Positions 26,960-35,837 of a DNA stretch of 64,000 nucleotides are shown here, piece by piece. Made by a program: the position numbers and the translations under genes. Positions within the stretch are counted from its first letter, which is position 1, and each line of letters opens with the position of its first letter. The stretch is from positions 1,302,001 through 1,366,000 of the forward strand of contig JAWKIR010000002.1 of NCBI GenBank assembly GCA_041394245.1, written 5' to 3'. The notes under the pieces were generated by a model. It saw only the letters and a program-made list of their open reading frames with translations. It made no database searches and had not been told where the DNA came from. The DNA is from Acidimicrobiales bacterium. Lineage in GTDB: Bacteria > Actinomycetota > Acidimicrobiia > Acidimicrobiales > Aldehydirespiratoraceae.

Positions 26960-27589
26960 ATGGATTTCGACGAGACGATCACCACTGTCGAGGATCTCCG
27001 CGAGATCATCGCACCGCCGAACGAGGTCGTGTTGGCCAAGGAGGTCGGCGAACTCGACGACCACTGCCGCGACTTCATCGCTCGATCACCCTTCATCATC
27101 ATCGCGTCGACCGATGGCGCGGGATCGATCGACGCCTCCCCGAAGGGCGACCCGCCCGGCTTCGTGAAAGTCCTCGACGACACGACACTCGCCATTCCCG
27201 AGCGTCCCGGCAATCACCGCGCCGACACGCTCGTGAACCTCGTGCAGCATCCCCACATCGGCGTGATCTTCCTCATCCCCGGCACCCGCAACACCCTGCG
27301 GGTGCGCGGTAGCGCCCGCATCGTTCGCGACCGGGCCCTCCTCGACTCCATGGCCGTCGGAGGCAAAGCCCCGGAGCTGGCCATCGTCGTCGACATGACC
27401 GTCGCGTACTTCCACTGCGCCAAGTGCATCATCCGGTCCAAGCTCTGGTCCGCCGAGCAGGAGGCCGCCAACGCGGGCCGCGACGACCGGCTCCTGGCCG
27501 AGGCCATGGTCGACCATGGAAACCTGCCCTTCTCGGTCGACGAGATGCAGGCGATCATCGTGAATGACGAAGCGAACCGCCTCTACTGA
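26960..27589 (+). CDS. PPOX-class FMN-dependent flavoprotein
   Basis: 209 residues from ATG 26960. The split-barrel PPOX pattern is clear: FIIIASTDGAGSIDASPKGDPPGFVKVLDD, then LAIPERPGNHRADTLVNLVQHPHIGVIFLIPGTRNTLRVRGSARIV. This matches the MSMEG_1061-type subfamily that binds FMN. The substrate is unknown. Transcribed divergently from the nitroreductase gene with 143 bases between. Confidence 0.85.
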   Translation: MDFDETITTVEDLREIIAPPNEVVLAKEVGELDDHCRDFIARSPFIIIASTDGAGSIDASPKGDPPGFVKVLDDTTLAIPERPGNHRADTLVNLVQHPHIGVIFLIPGTRNTLRVRGSARIVRDRALLDSMAVGGKAPELAIVVDMTVAYFHCAKCIIRSKLWSAEQEAANAGRDDRLLAEAMVDHGNLPFSVDEMQAIIVNDEANRLY

Positions 27590-27598
27590 GCGCTCCGC

Positions 27599-28438
27599 CT
27601 ACCGCGGGGCGAACTCCGGATGGAAGCGCTCCCGCTCACGGGCCAGGTAGTCGTCGGGGATGAGCATCGAGCGCCGGGCATCGATGTCGAAGGCGAGGTT
27701 GACGACCTCGAACGCGACGAGCACGTCGCCCTCGGCGAGGTCATACGCCCACATCGTCGATCGGGTGGTCTTGCGCTCGATCGCCGTGGTGGCCCCGAAG
27801 CTCTGGATCCGCGCGCCCAGCGGGGGGAGCCGATTGACGCGCAGGCGGGACTCCATGGTGGCCCATCCCATCCGCTCGCCGTTCGGTCCCTTCTGGATCC
27901 AGTCGCGCTCCTCGTCCTCCGAGGGCGGCCCGCCCCAGATCAGCGCGGCGCCGGTCGCAGGGGTGACCTCCTCGTCGACGAGGCGGGGCGGCCGGGCCTC
28001 GAGCCCGAGCGACTGGAGGACATCGAGTGGCGGCGCCGAGCCGATCGGGTCGGTGGCGAGGTCGAGGGATCGGGGTCGACCGTGCTCGGGGATGGGCGCC
28101 GCCGGCGCCTCGATCCGAGGATGGTCGAGGACGTGGACGAAGGTTGCGGCGAGGTCGTCGTCGGCTGCGTTGCGGAGCTCGTGATAGATGGTGAGACCGC
28201 GGCCGACGTCGACGAGTCCGCTGCGCACCTCGAGTGCAGTGCCGAGCAGCTGTTCGTGGTGATGGCGGGTGTGAAGGTCGACGATCGACGTCCCCGCGGG
28301 GACGCCCAGCTCCTTCAGCATCGAGCGCGTGCCGGCTGCGGCGTTGAGGCCGTAGAACCGCACATTCATGTGACCGAGGTGATCGATCTGGTCTTCGGTG
28401 ACCTGGCTCGCGTGGGTCACCTGGAGTTGCGAAGACAT
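27599..28438 (-). CDS. Acyl-CoA thioesterase-like (hot-dog fold) protein
   Basis: 279 residues from ATG 28438. VTEDQIDHLGHMNVRFYGLNA is the D-x-x-G-H-x-N-x4-Y motif of 4-hydroxybenzoyl-CoA thioesterase-like proteins; a second, weaker hot-dog unit follows from about 150 (GWATMESRLRVNRLPPLGARI, then TTRSTMWAYDLAEGDVLVAFEVVNLAFD). It is a fused tandem hot-dog, as in several actinobacterial thioesterases. The acyl substrate is unknown. Convergent with the PPOX gene. Confidence 0.78.
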   Translation of the reverse strand: MSSQLQVTHASQVTEDQIDHLGHMNVRFYGLNAAAGTRSMLKELGVPAGTSIVDLHTRHHHEQLLGTALEVRSGLVDVGRGLTIYHELRNAADDDLAATFVHVLDHPRIEAPAAPIPEHGRPRSLDLATDPIGSAPPLDVLQSLGLEARPPRLVDEEVTPATGAALIWGGPPSEDEERDWIQKGPNGERMGWATMESRLRVNRLPPLGARIQSFGATTAIERKTTRSTMWAYDLAEGDVLVAFEVVNLAFDIDARRSMLIPDDYLARERERFHPEFAPR

Positions 28439-28574
28439 CGCCGGTCAGTGTGGCGGCATCGGCTCCCAACCACACGCGAGACACCGAGGCTGCTGGGGTG
28501 CACTCGCCTCGATCGGCGTCACCAGGGGGCGGGTCGTGCGGTGGCAGGTGCAAGGTCTCCGCTACTGTCGGCCG

Positions 28575-28895
28575 ATGGCCACAACCGCTGTCGAGACGCT
28601 TTCCGTGGGGGTTCGGCGCAACGCCTGGTGGATCGCTCCCCAGGTTGTGGTCGGTGTCGTCCTCGGCCTCGCTGTCGGGTACTGGGCCGCGTGGCTCCTG
28701 TACGTCGCCGCCAACTCCACCGGCGTCTGGCTCTACACGAGCACGAGCGGTTCAAGCCGCCCGCGCCGCCAGTTCTGGATGAAGGCCATGGCAATCCCAC
28801 TGCTCCCCACGGGCCTCCTCGGTGTGCTCGCGAGCCGTAGACGGATGACTCCGGATGAGCGCGCCAAAGCCGCCCGCCCCGGGGGTTTCGTTTAA
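28575..28895 (+). CDS. Small hypothetical membrane protein
   Basis: 106 residues from ATG 28575. Two hydrophobic stretches (about 17-45 and 72-88, IAPQVVVGVVLGLAVGY and PLLPTGLLGVLASRRR) suggest two membrane helices, with a polar tail ending GGFV. No family recognised. The reading frame is open further upstream. It ends 13 bases before the queA 3' fragment, so it lies at the edge of the bracketed segment. Confidence 0.55.
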   Translation: MATTAVETLSVGVRRNAWWIAPQVVVGVVLGLAVGYWAAWLLYVAANSTGVWLYTSTSGSSRPRRQFWMKAMAIPLLPTGLLGVLASRRRMTPDERAKAARPGGFV

Positions 28896-28908
28896 CCGGC
28901 AGGCCGTC

Positions 28909-28980
28909 GCTGCCTCGAACGGTTATCGAACCCTGGAAGATCTTGGATTCTCCGTACCGAGAAGCATCGCGTCGCCGAAG
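28909..28980 (-). pseudogene. Stray copy of the 3' end of queA (remnant)
   Basis: About 72 bases that match 31933-32005, the 3' end of queA plus 15 bases of its downstream flank, at roughly 84% by my count (one gap). On the minus strand it reads FGDAMLLGTENPRSSRVR and stop, against FGDAMILGTENPRSRTVR and stop in queA. The similarity ends sharply near base 28980, at the FGDAM codons. It is in the same orientation as queA, so the two make direct repeats about 3 kb apart. It is too short to be a gene. Confidence 0.85.
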
Positions 28981-29104
28981 CGGACACCAGGAACCGTACG
29001 CCGTCGTCCCGCGGAGACCCCTCCATCAGATCCGCTCAAGAATGCCGGATACCGGGTGGGTGCCTGGCCTGGGAGCCGCGTTCATGCCATGACATTCTGA
29101 TCGG

Positions 29105-30001
29105 GTGACCAGCCGACACCCCAATCAGCGAGCGCCGTCCTCGCTACCGGTCGAACTCCGTCGCACCACGGTGCCTCCCGCCGTGCGGGCATGGGTGCGA
29201 CGTATGACAGGGCGCAACGTTGTCCGGGTCCGGCGGTTGCCCGGGGCTTCGAGCGCCGCGGTTCACCGCCTTGACCTGGACGACGCGACAGCGGTCGTAC
29301 TCCGTCGCTATCTGTGGAAGGGCTTCTTGGAGTCCGAGCCCGATGCTCCGGCACGCGAGGTCGACTGCGTTCATTTCGCCCGAGCAGCGGGGCTCGCCGT
29401 TCCAGACGTGATCGCTGTCGATCTGGCCGGAGATGACATCGGAGATGGCGTCCCCGCCATCCTGATGTCGTTCCTCCGAGGTCGAGTTGTCGCGGTCCCC
29501 AACATCTCACGCCTGGCGGAGGTCGCAGCATCGATACATGCCATCGACGCCGACCAGCTCGGCCACGACTACTTCGCCTGGTACGACAGCGAGATGATGA
29601 CACCGCCACCCGGGTCGTCATCACCCGAGTTGTGGGACCGAGCGATCGAGATTCGGCGAACGCAGCTCGCTGAATACACGCCGACCCTGATTCACCGAGA
29701 CTTTCACCCGGGCAACGTGATGTGGTTGCGGGGTCAGCTATCAGGAGTCGTCGACTGGGCAAACGCCTGCCGTGGTCCATTCGGATGCGATCTGGCTCAC
29801 TGCCGGTCCAACCTGCGCGAACTCGCGGGAATCGCCACCGGCGACGAGTTCGTCGCGGCCTATCAGTCGCTGACCGGTGACGAGCTGCACCCCTACTGGG
29901 TCCTCGCCGGCCACCTTGAGCACAGTCACAGGCACTGGAACCCCGAACGACTGGCTCGAGACGAGCCGGACCTCGCTTTGGCGGTTTCCGAACTCGGTTG
30001 A
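29105..30001 (+). CDS. Aminoglycoside phosphotransferase (APH) family protein
   Basis: 298 residues from GTG 29105. The APH/choline-kinase fold is shown by HRDFHPGN (197-204, catalytic loop with Asp 199) and VVDWANACRGPFGCDLAHC (Asp 218, metal site). The N-lobe has VRRLPGASSAAVHRLDL. It may phosphorylate a small molecule or antibiotic; family members with this sequence often have unknown substrates. It lies in the queA-bracketed segment, 124 bases from the remnant. Confidence 0.85.
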   Translation: MTSRHPNQRAPSSLPVELRRTTVPPAVRAWVRRMTGRNVVRVRRLPGASSAAVHRLDLDDATAVVLRRYLWKGFLESEPDAPAREVDCVHFARAAGLAVPDVIAVDLAGDDIGDGVPAILMSFLRGRVVAVPNISRLAEVAASIHAIDADQLGHDYFAWYDSEMMTPPPGSSSPELWDRAIEIRRTQLAEYTPTLIHRDFHPGNVMWLRGQLSGVVDWANACRGPFGCDLAHCRSNLRELAGIATGDEFVAAYQSLTGDELHPYWVLAGHLEHSHRHWNPERLARDEPDLALAVSELG

Positions 30002-30197
30002 CCCGGTGAGCACCCATATCCCCGCGTTGTCACGTAGAGAACGCTCCGACCATGCCTTGCCGCACCCCGATCGGGATCGGCACTTCTGTTCGGACGATCC
30101 TCAGCCGGTCGCCCGCGAGCCCGCCCCCAGACACGAGGGCTGACTGAGGCAACAAAGCCGCCGTGTACCATTCGGGCAGTTGGCCGAGGAGGTACTG

Positions 30198-30806
30198 ATG
30201 ATGTCGCGCTGGTTGGGCCTTGTCCTGGTTTTGGCGCTCGTTGGCTGTTCGGGCGACGACAGCGGATCGGCCGCGGGACCATCCGACGGCAGCGACGTGA
30301 CCACGGCACCGGCCGCCGATCAGCCCTCGGACGCCGACGCCGACCCCGCCAGCGACAGCGGCGATGGACCCGGTGAGTGGGGCGCCGACCTCACGGGGGC
30401 CGAGGTGTGCGCGGCCGGCGACGCCGCAGCGATAGAGGCGATCGTCGGGACCGCGCTGGCTGAGGCTGGTCCGCTCGACACCGGTGGTGTCGCCACTTGC
30501 GTGCTCGACTTCGACGGGGAGAACGCGATCTCCACGAACTCGGTCAATGTCGTCGCCTGGCCGGCGTCGACCTGGGACGGACGCTCGCCCGCCGATGCCT
30601 ACGACTATCGATACGACATCAACGTCGGCCCCGGTGGCATCGAGGTCGAAGAGGTCGAGGTCGGAGCGCGGGCCCACCTCATGGTCGGCGCCAACGGCGC
30701 ATGGGTGACGGTGCTGACCGGCGACCGTGTGTTCGAGGTGAAGAGCTCGACCGTCGACCCGTCCCGGTTACGCGAGCTCGCCGGCGTGTTCGCGACGAGG
30801 CTGTAG
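30198..30806 (+). CDS. Putative lipoprotein
   Basis: 202 residues from ATG 30198, which has GAGGAGG five bases upstream; TTG 30180 in the same frame is less likely. The signal ends in a lipobox, LALVGC, with the lipidated Cys at 17. A low-complexity Asp/Ser/Pro/Ala linker (about 18-62) leads to a domain (about 65-202) with two conserved-looking Cys and no family I recognise. It should sit on the outside of the cytoplasmic membrane. Confidence 0.75.
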   Translation: MMSRWLGLVLVLALVGCSGDDSGSAAGPSDGSDVTTAPAADQPSDADADPASDSGDGPGEWGADLTGAEVCAAGDAAAIEAIVGTALAEAGPLDTGGVATCVLDFDGENAISTNSVNVVAWPASTWDGRSPADAYDYRYDINVGPGGIEVEEVEVGARAHLMVGANGAWVTVLTGDRVFEVKSSTVDPSRLRELAGVFATRL

Positions 30807-30812
30807 GTGGGG

Positions 30813-30983
30813 ATGAGCGACGGTCACATCGGGCCGTCATCACGCGACGGCTTGGCCGATACTGCGTGGCAGCAGGTCGCCGTCAAGCACGGCCGGTGGA
30901 CGACGAAGTCGGCCCCACAGATCGCCGCCGGCGAACAATGCCGCTTCCGACAACAACCCGCTCCGTGCCGTGGTGCTTGGTGA
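30813..30983 (+). CDS. Possible small ORF, 56 residues
   Basis: ATG 30813 opens a 56-residue frame ending in TGA at 30981-30983, with GGTGGGG just upstream. The first two-thirds have high GC at the third codon position, as real genes here do. No hydrophobic helix or known motif. Likely to be chance; reported because nothing else explains the stretch. Confidence 0.2.
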   Translation: MSDGHIGPSSRDGLADTAWQQVAVKHGRWTTKSAPQIAAGEQCRFRQQPAPCRGAW

Positions 30984-31311
30984 GCCCACGCGGTGTCGGC
31001 ACTTCTCGCGCTGCCGGGGTGCCCGCCCAGCTCACCTGTCCCTGTCAGCCCCAAGGAGCATTGCGTCAGAACGGCTGTCCGTGGTGACCGATGAAGAAAC
31101 GCACTTGTGACCAGGGCAAGGACGGTGATTCTTCGTCCTCCAAGCTCGACCGGCTGTGGAACCTCGCTCCCTGGACTGCTGGTGTACACACCGCCCAATA
31201 TGTGCCGTTCCGGAGCGGCCAGCCTGCAGCCGTCGAACCGGCTCGACTGGACCCGGCCCACGATCGCGCCTACAACCGCGATCGGCCGAGGAAGCACGAC
31301 GGTTGGATGAG
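30984..31311. other. Non-coding stretch, no gene seen
   Basis: Open frames on both strands are short and rich in Cys, Arg or Pro, without a start with a ribosome binding site. No tRNA or clear hairpin terminator noticed. It may be degraded coding sequence of the island. Confidence 0.5.
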
Positions 31312-31836
31312 ATGGCCACCAATGCAGCGATACGACAGCAGGCCTTCATCGAAGAACTGCCCGTGGTCTTGCGACTTGCCCTCGTCGCTGCGGTGGCGGG
31401 GGTTGCGAATCGGTGGCCGGGGGCGGTGGCATCGACCATCCTCGTGACCGTGTTGGCGCTGTGGCCCATGTCGATCGTCGCCCCTCGACGGTGGCGCGAC
31501 GAGATTTCCGTGGAGCGCTATATGGCACTGTCTCGCTGGCACTTCGGCGGTATTGCACTCATCGTTGTCGCGGCCTTCGGCAACTCTCGAGGTGATGATT
31601 TCCCCACAGCGGCCTTGGTCGCTCTTGGCGCTGTCCTAATCACTGCGTCCGTTGCTCTTGCAACGCGATTACGAGTGGCACGACCAACGCTCGCCGTGGG
31701 TGTCAGTGCATCCGTGTGGGGTATAGCAGCGGCACTCTCCGAGCTCCCAGACACCCTCGGTGTGACGTTTCTTGCCTTCACCCTGCACGGCGCCACGGCG
31801 GCTGTCGTCGGAATCGGGTTGCTTCGATCTGAGTGA
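31312..31836 (+). CDS. Hypothetical multi-pass membrane protein
   Basis: 174 residues from ATG 31312. About five hydrophobic segments (17-34, 38-55, 76-92, 96-114, 120-170 in two parts) with short polar loops. No family recognised; the third codon position carries more A and T than in neighbours, which fits horizontal origin. Converges on queA. Confidence 0.6.
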   Translation: MATNAAIRQQAFIEELPVVLRLALVAAVAGVANRWPGAVASTILVTVLALWPMSIVAPRRWRDEISVERYMALSRWHFGGIALIVVAAFGNSRGDDFPTAALVALGAVLITASVALATRLRVARPTLAVGVSASVWGIAAALSELPDTLGVTFLAFTLHGATAAVVGIGLLRSE

Positions 31837-31947
31837 TGTTCGCAGGCGGTTGGTGACGAACGGCAGCCTCCGTATCCCTCGCGGATTACCGACGTGCTGC
31901 GAGTGACAACCCGGCATATCCAGCAGTATGGAGCTGCCTCCAACGGT

Positions 31948-32979
31948 TCATCGAACCGTCCGAGATCGTGGATTCTCCGTTCCGAGGATCATGGCATCGC
32001 CGAAGCTGAGGAAGCGGTAGTCCTCGCGCAGCGCCTCGGCGTAGAGGTCGCGCCAGCGGGGGCCCACGAACGCATCGACGAGGCAGAGCAGGGTCGAGCG
32101 CGGCAGGTGGAAGTTGGTCATCAGCGCGTCGACCACCGACCACTCGTAGGGGCGGCGGATGAAGATGCGGCTTCGACCCTCGGCCTCACCGGTGGTCCCC
32201 CAGGTCTCGAGGGCCCGGACGCTGGTGGTGCCGACGGCGACAACCCGCCGAGCCTCGGCGATCTTGGCGATGGTTGCGGACGGCACCGAATACCACTCGC
32301 TGTGCATGACGTGGTCGTCGAGCCGGTCGACCTGCACGGGGCGGAACGTGTCGAGACCGACGGCCAGTTCCACGGTGGCGATGTCGACCCCACGCTCGCG
32401 CAGCCGGGCGAGCACGGTGTCGGTCAGGTGAAGCCCGGCCGTTGGCGCGGCGGCCGACAGGGGCCGATCGGCGAAGACGGTCTGGTAGCGCTCCGGATCG
32501 TCGATCTGTTTCTCGATGTAGGGCGGCAGCGGCGGGAGGCCGACCTCGCCGAGCACGTCGAGCAGCGGCCGGTCGCCGGCGTCGGGGCGCACCACCCGGC
32601 GCCCTTCACCGAGGTCGTCGCCCACCCCGACCGCGAGCCCCTCCGTGGTCAGAAGCGTCCCCGCGGGGACCTTCTTCGACGGTCGGACCAGCGCTTCCCA
32701 TGTGCCGTCGTCGCGAGCCTCCAGCAGCAGCACCTCCGCGGCGCCACCGGTCGGTCGGCGGAGCGGAATTCGCGCCGGGAGCACGCGGGTGTCGTTGACC
32801 ACGAGCAGGTCGCCCGGTTCCAGGATGTCGGGCAGGTCGACGACGCGGCGGTGCTCGATCGAGTCGCCACGGTCGACAAGCAGCCGCGCCTGGTCGCGCT
32901 CGGCCAACGGCGTCTGCGCGATCGACGACGGCGGGAGCTCGTAGTCGATGTCGTCGAGTGTCTCGGGTGGGCCGTCCAC
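31948..32979 (-). CDS. queA: S-adenosylmethionine:tRNA ribosyltransferase-isomerase
   Basis: Queuosine biosynthesis: moves the ribosyl part of SAM onto preQ1 in tRNA to form epoxyqueuosine. 343 residues from GTG 32979; GTG 33003 adds eight residues. DYELPPSSIAQTPLAERDQARLLV is the family start; NDTRVLPARI, AAPTAGLHLT, VGLDTFRPV and NFHLPRSTLL are conserved. Its 3' end is the right-hand repeat of the bracketed segment; the stop at 31948-31950 is intact. It follows ruvB in the ruvC-ruvA-ruvB-queA run. Tgt is at 9915-11027. Confidence 0.94.
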   Translation of the reverse strand: MDGPPETLDDIDYELPPSSIAQTPLAERDQARLLVDRGDSIEHRRVVDLPDILEPGDLLVVNDTRVLPARIPLRRPTGGAAEVLLLEARDDGTWEALVRPSKKVPAGTLLTTEGLAVGVGDDLGEGRRVVRPDAGDRPLLDVLGEVGLPPLPPYIEKQIDDPERYQTVFADRPLSAAAPTAGLHLTDTVLARLRERGVDIATVELAVGLDTFRPVQVDRLDDHVMHSEWYSVPSATIAKIAEARRVVAVGTTSVRALETWGTTGEAEGRSRIFIRRPYEWSVVDALMTNFHLPRSTLLCLVDAFVGPRWRDLYAEALREDYRFLSFGDAMILGTENPRSRTVR

Positions 32980-33020
32980 GACGGAGAGGGTACGGCGCCC
33001 CACCGTTGACGGGGGGCCGG

Positions 33021-34076
33021 TCAGTCGTCGGTGTCGAACAGACCGGGTGCCGGCGGGTGCCCGGACGGAGGCGGCATCATGCCGAGATGCTCGTAGGCCG
33101 CAGGCGTGGCCACGCGCCCTCGCGGGGTGCGCATGAGCAGCCCCTGCTGGATCAGGTACGGCTCGTAGACGTCTTCGACCGTCTCGGTCGGTTCGCTCAC
33201 ACTGATCGCAAGGGTGGACAGGCCGACCGGGCCCCCGCCGAACCGGCGACAGATCGCATCGAGCACGGCCCGGCTGGCCTTGTCGAGACCGAGCACGTCG
33301 ACACCGAAGAACTGCAGACCATCGGCAGCGACGCCGGCATCGATGTGCCCGTCGCGCTCCACCTCGGCATAGTCGCGGACCTGGCGCAGGAGACGGTTGG
33401 CGATTCGAGGTGTGCCCCGCGAGCGGCGGGCGATCTCCCAGGCACCGTCGGTGTCGATGTCGACATCGAGGATCCGCGCCGCCCGCATGACGATCGACTG
33501 GAGATCGTCGACGTCGTAGTAGTCGAGCCTCGCCACGAGCCCGAACCGGTCACGCAGCGGACCGGTGATCAGACCGGTGCGGGTCGTGGCACCGACGAGC
33601 GTGAACTTCGAGAGATCGAGTGGAATCGAACGGGCGGCCGGGCCCTTGCCGAGCACGATGTCGATACGGAAGTCCTCCATCGCCGGATAGAGCACCTCCT
33701 CGACCGGACGGGGCAGGCGATGGATCTCGTCGATGAAGAGCACATCGCCCTCCTCGAGTTTGGAGAGGATCGACGCGAGGTCGCCGGCCCGTTCGAGCGC
33801 AGGGCCCGACGTGACCTGCAGATGGGTTCCCATCTCGGCCGCGATGATGTTGGCGAGGGTGGTCTTACCGAGGCCCGGCGGACCGGCGAACAGCAGATGG
33901 TCGGCCGGGTCGCGGCGCTTGGCCGCCGCCCCGAGCATCACGCCGAGGTGGCCCTTCAGCTCGGCCTGACCGACGAACTCGCTGAGCGTCCGCGGCCGCA
34001 GACCCGGCTCATCGATGATCTCCACGTCGGTTTCGGCCGGCGACATGAGGCCGTCGCCCAGCAGCTCCTCGCGCAC
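33021..34076 (-). CDS. ruvB: Holliday junction branch-migration ATPase RuvB
   Basis: AAA+ motor of the RuvAB complex. 351 residues from GTG 34076. RPRTLSEFVGQAELKGHLGVML, Walker A AGPPGLGKTTLA, Walker B VLFIDEIHRL, sensor LVGATTRTG and a C-terminal winged-helix domain (QQGLLMRTPRGRVAT). Starts 1 base after the ruvA stop; 41 bases upstream of queA. Confidence 0.97.
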   Translation of the reverse strand: MREELLGDGLMSPAETDVEIIDEPGLRPRTLSEFVGQAELKGHLGVMLGAAAKRRDPADHLLFAGPPGLGKTTLANIIAAEMGTHLQVTSGPALERAGDLASILSKLEEGDVLFIDEIHRLPRPVEEVLYPAMEDFRIDIVLGKGPAARSIPLDLSKFTLVGATTRTGLITGPLRDRFGLVARLDYYDVDDLQSIVMRAARILDVDIDTDGAWEIARRSRGTPRIANRLLRQVRDYAEVERDGHIDAGVAADGLQFFGVDVLGLDKASRAVLDAICRRFGGGPVGLSTLAISVSEPTETVEDVYEPYLIQQGLLMRTPRGRVATPAAYEHLGMMPPPSGHPPAPGLFDTDD

Positions 34077-34077
34077 C

Positions 34078-34683
34078 TCAGACCCCCGAGGCCAGACGGC
34101 GCAGGGCTTCCTTCAGCAGATCGCCGGTGTCGCCGTCGGCCGGAAGACCCGAGAGCACGCCGTGGATCTCGTCGGGGGCGTAGCCGAGACCTTCGAGCGC
34201 CGCACGAAGATCAGCGCGAGCGCCGCCACTCGAGACCGAGGTGCCGTCGTCGCGGATCGTGATCACCGGACCGTCGGGCAGATCGAGCTTCGACTTCAGT
34301 TCCATGATGAGACGGGCGGCGGTCTTCTTGCCGACACCGGGCACGAGACAGAGGGCGGCGATGTCGTCTTCGGCCACCGCCACACGCAAGGCGTCGGGCC
34401 CGTGCACCGACAGGATCGCCATGCCCAGCGCCGGCCCGACCCCGTGGGCACTGATGAGCGACTCGAAGATGCGACGCTCGTCGACGGTGGCGAAGCCGTA
34501 GAGCGTCTCGCTGTCCTCGCGCACCGCATGGTGGGTGTGGACGAACACCTCGCGATCGATCTCGCCGATCATGACTGCCGTCGAGGGGGTGACCTGCACG
34601 CGATAGCCGACACCGCCCACCTCGATGAGCAGCTCGGCATCGAAGCCCCGGTCGAGGAGCGTTCCCCTGAGCGATCCGATCAT
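34078..34683 (-). CDS. ruvA: Holliday junction DNA helicase subunit RuvA
   Basis: Junction-binding tetramer subunit. 201 residues from ATG 34683. Domain I (MIGSLRGTLLDRGFDAELLIEVGGVGY), the HhH region (SAHGVGPALGMAILS, then LVPGVGKKTAARLIMELKSKL) and domain III (ALEGLGYAPDEIHGVL) that contacts RuvB. Overlaps the ruvC stop by 4 bases (ATGA). Confidence 0.96.
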   Translation of the reverse strand: MIGSLRGTLLDRGFDAELLIEVGGVGYRVQVTPSTAVMIGEIDREVFVHTHHAVREDSETLYGFATVDERRIFESLISAHGVGPALGMAILSVHGPDALRVAVAEDDIAALCLVPGVGKKTAARLIMELKSKLDLPDGPVITIRDDGTSVSSGGARADLRAALEGLGYAPDEIHGVLSGLPADGDTGDLLKEALRRLASGV

Positions 34684-35186
34684 CCTCTTCCTCCTGCGAC
34701 AGTTCTCGATGATCGCGCGGGAATCCGCGCGAGGTGGCACAAGGCGACGGCCACCGCGTCGGCGGCATCGGCCGGGGCCAGCATCTTCGGCAGGTCGAGC
34801 AGGGTCTGCACCATGCGTCCGACCTCGTTCTTGTCGGCCCCGCCCCAGCCGGCGACCGATTCCTTCACCTCGTTGGGCGAGTACTCGATCACGTCGCAAC
34901 CGACGCTCGCGGCCTCCGCCATGACGATGCCACTGACCATGCCGACCGACATGGCCGTCGACACGTTGTGTTGGAACAACACGCGCTCGATAGCGACGGC
35001 CTGGGGACGGAACTCGCCGATGAGCGCACGGATCTCGGCCTGCATCTCGGCGAGCCGGAGCGGCCGATCGGTCGCCGGATCGGTGCGGATCACCCCGGCC
35101 GCGACGGCGCGGGGCTTGCGACCGGCCTGTTCGACACAGCCGTAGCCACACCGGGACAGGCCCGGATCGATTCCCAGTACGAACAC
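34680..35186 (-). CDS. ruvC: Holliday junction endonuclease RuvC
   Basis: Resolvase that cuts Holliday junctions. 168 residues from GTG 35186 (VFVLGIDPGLSRCGYG). The catalytic acids lie in GIDPG, AIERVLF and DAADAVAVAL. The three ruv genes overlap or abut and are one transcript. A longer open frame upstream would give an atypical basic extension. Confidence 0.96.
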   Translation of the reverse strand: MFVLGIDPGLSRCGYGCVEQAGRKPRAVAAGVIRTDPATDRPLRLAEMQAEIRALIGEFRPQAVAIERVLFQHNVSTAMSVGMVSGIVMAEAASVGCDVIEYSPNEVKESVAGWGGADKNEVGRMVQTLLDLPKMLAPADAADAVAVALCHLARIPARSSRTVAGGRG

Positions 35187-35250
35187 ATGTACGACCCTAG
35201 TCAACTTCTGTGCTGTGTCACGGCACCCGCGACATGGCAGCCTGACAACC

Positions 35251-35799
35251 GTGTCGACCCGCCGCCGCATCCTCCTCTCGACACTGGCTGCCCTCGTGGT
35301 GCTCGGCGGGTTGCTCACCGAACGATGGTTCGTCCACCCTCACAAGGACGAGCCGGGCACCGCCGACGCGATCTTCGTGCTCGGCGGCGGCGGTGACCGG
35401 GTCGGGTACGCCCTCGACCTCGCACGCGACGGCGTGGCGACCGAGGTCGTGTTCGCGTCGCCGTTCGTCGCCTCGGAGAACGTCTGGGCGGCCCGCCCGT
35501 GCAACAGGGTGCGCCCACCTCGCTTCTCCGACGAGGTGACGTTCACCTGCTACGAGCCCGATCCGGCCACGACCCGGGGCGAGGCCCGCCTGCTCCGGGA
35601 CCTTGCGGCCGAACGGGGTTGGGAGACGGTCGTGGTCGTCGCGAGCACCGATCAGATCACCAGAGCCCGGCGCTTGATCGCACGGTGCTGGGACGGCGAG
35701 GTGCGGGTGACCGGACCCGACCACGACGATCCCTGGCCGATACGGGCGCTCTACGAATGGGGCGCCGGCATCAAGGCGACGCTGCTGCGGGGCTGCTGA
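35251..35799 (+). CDS. ElyC/SanA/YdcF family protein (DUF218)
   Basis: 182 residues from GTG 35251. One N-terminal helix (about 5-20) and an extracytoplasmic DUF218 domain: DAIFVLGGGGDRVGYALDLARDG, a middle with TTRGEARLLRDLAAERGWETVVVVASTDQITRARRL. Members take part in cell-envelope polysaccharide steps (ElyC, SanA), with the reaction unknown. Divergent from ruvC. Confidence 0.8.
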   Translation: MSTRRRILLSTLAALVVLGGLLTERWFVHPHKDEPGTADAIFVLGGGGDRVGYALDLARDGVATEVVFASPFVASENVWAARPCNRVRPPRFSDEVTFTCYEPDPATTRGEARLLRDLAAERGWETVVVVASTDQITRARRLIARCWDGEVRVTGPDHDDPWPIRALYEWGAGIKATLLRGC

Positions 35800-35837
35800 C
35801 CCCTACAGCGCGGCGCGCAGGTGCCGATATGGGCTAG

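Larger units (their letters stand above)
28981..31932. mobile_element. Candidate small genomic island bracketed by queA 3'-end repeats
   Basis: The segment lies between direct repeats 28909-28980 and 31933-32005; the right repeat is the 3' end of intact queA. This is the layout left when an element integrates at the 3' end of a gene and restores it. It carries a kinase, a lipoprotein, a membrane protein and loosely packed non-coding stretches, and reads less GC-rich than the flanks in places. No integrase, transposase or tRNA was found, and the two repeats are only about 84% identical, so the event is old or of another kind. Confidence 0.4.

Noticed and set aside
28896..29104. tRNA gene as the integration target
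   Set aside because: No cloverleaf or CCA end was found; the repeated sequence is the queA 3' end.
30824..31469. Minus-strand frames between the lipoprotein and the membrane protein of the island
   Set aside because: Cys- and Arg-rich products, no ribosome binding site, no recognisable domain.
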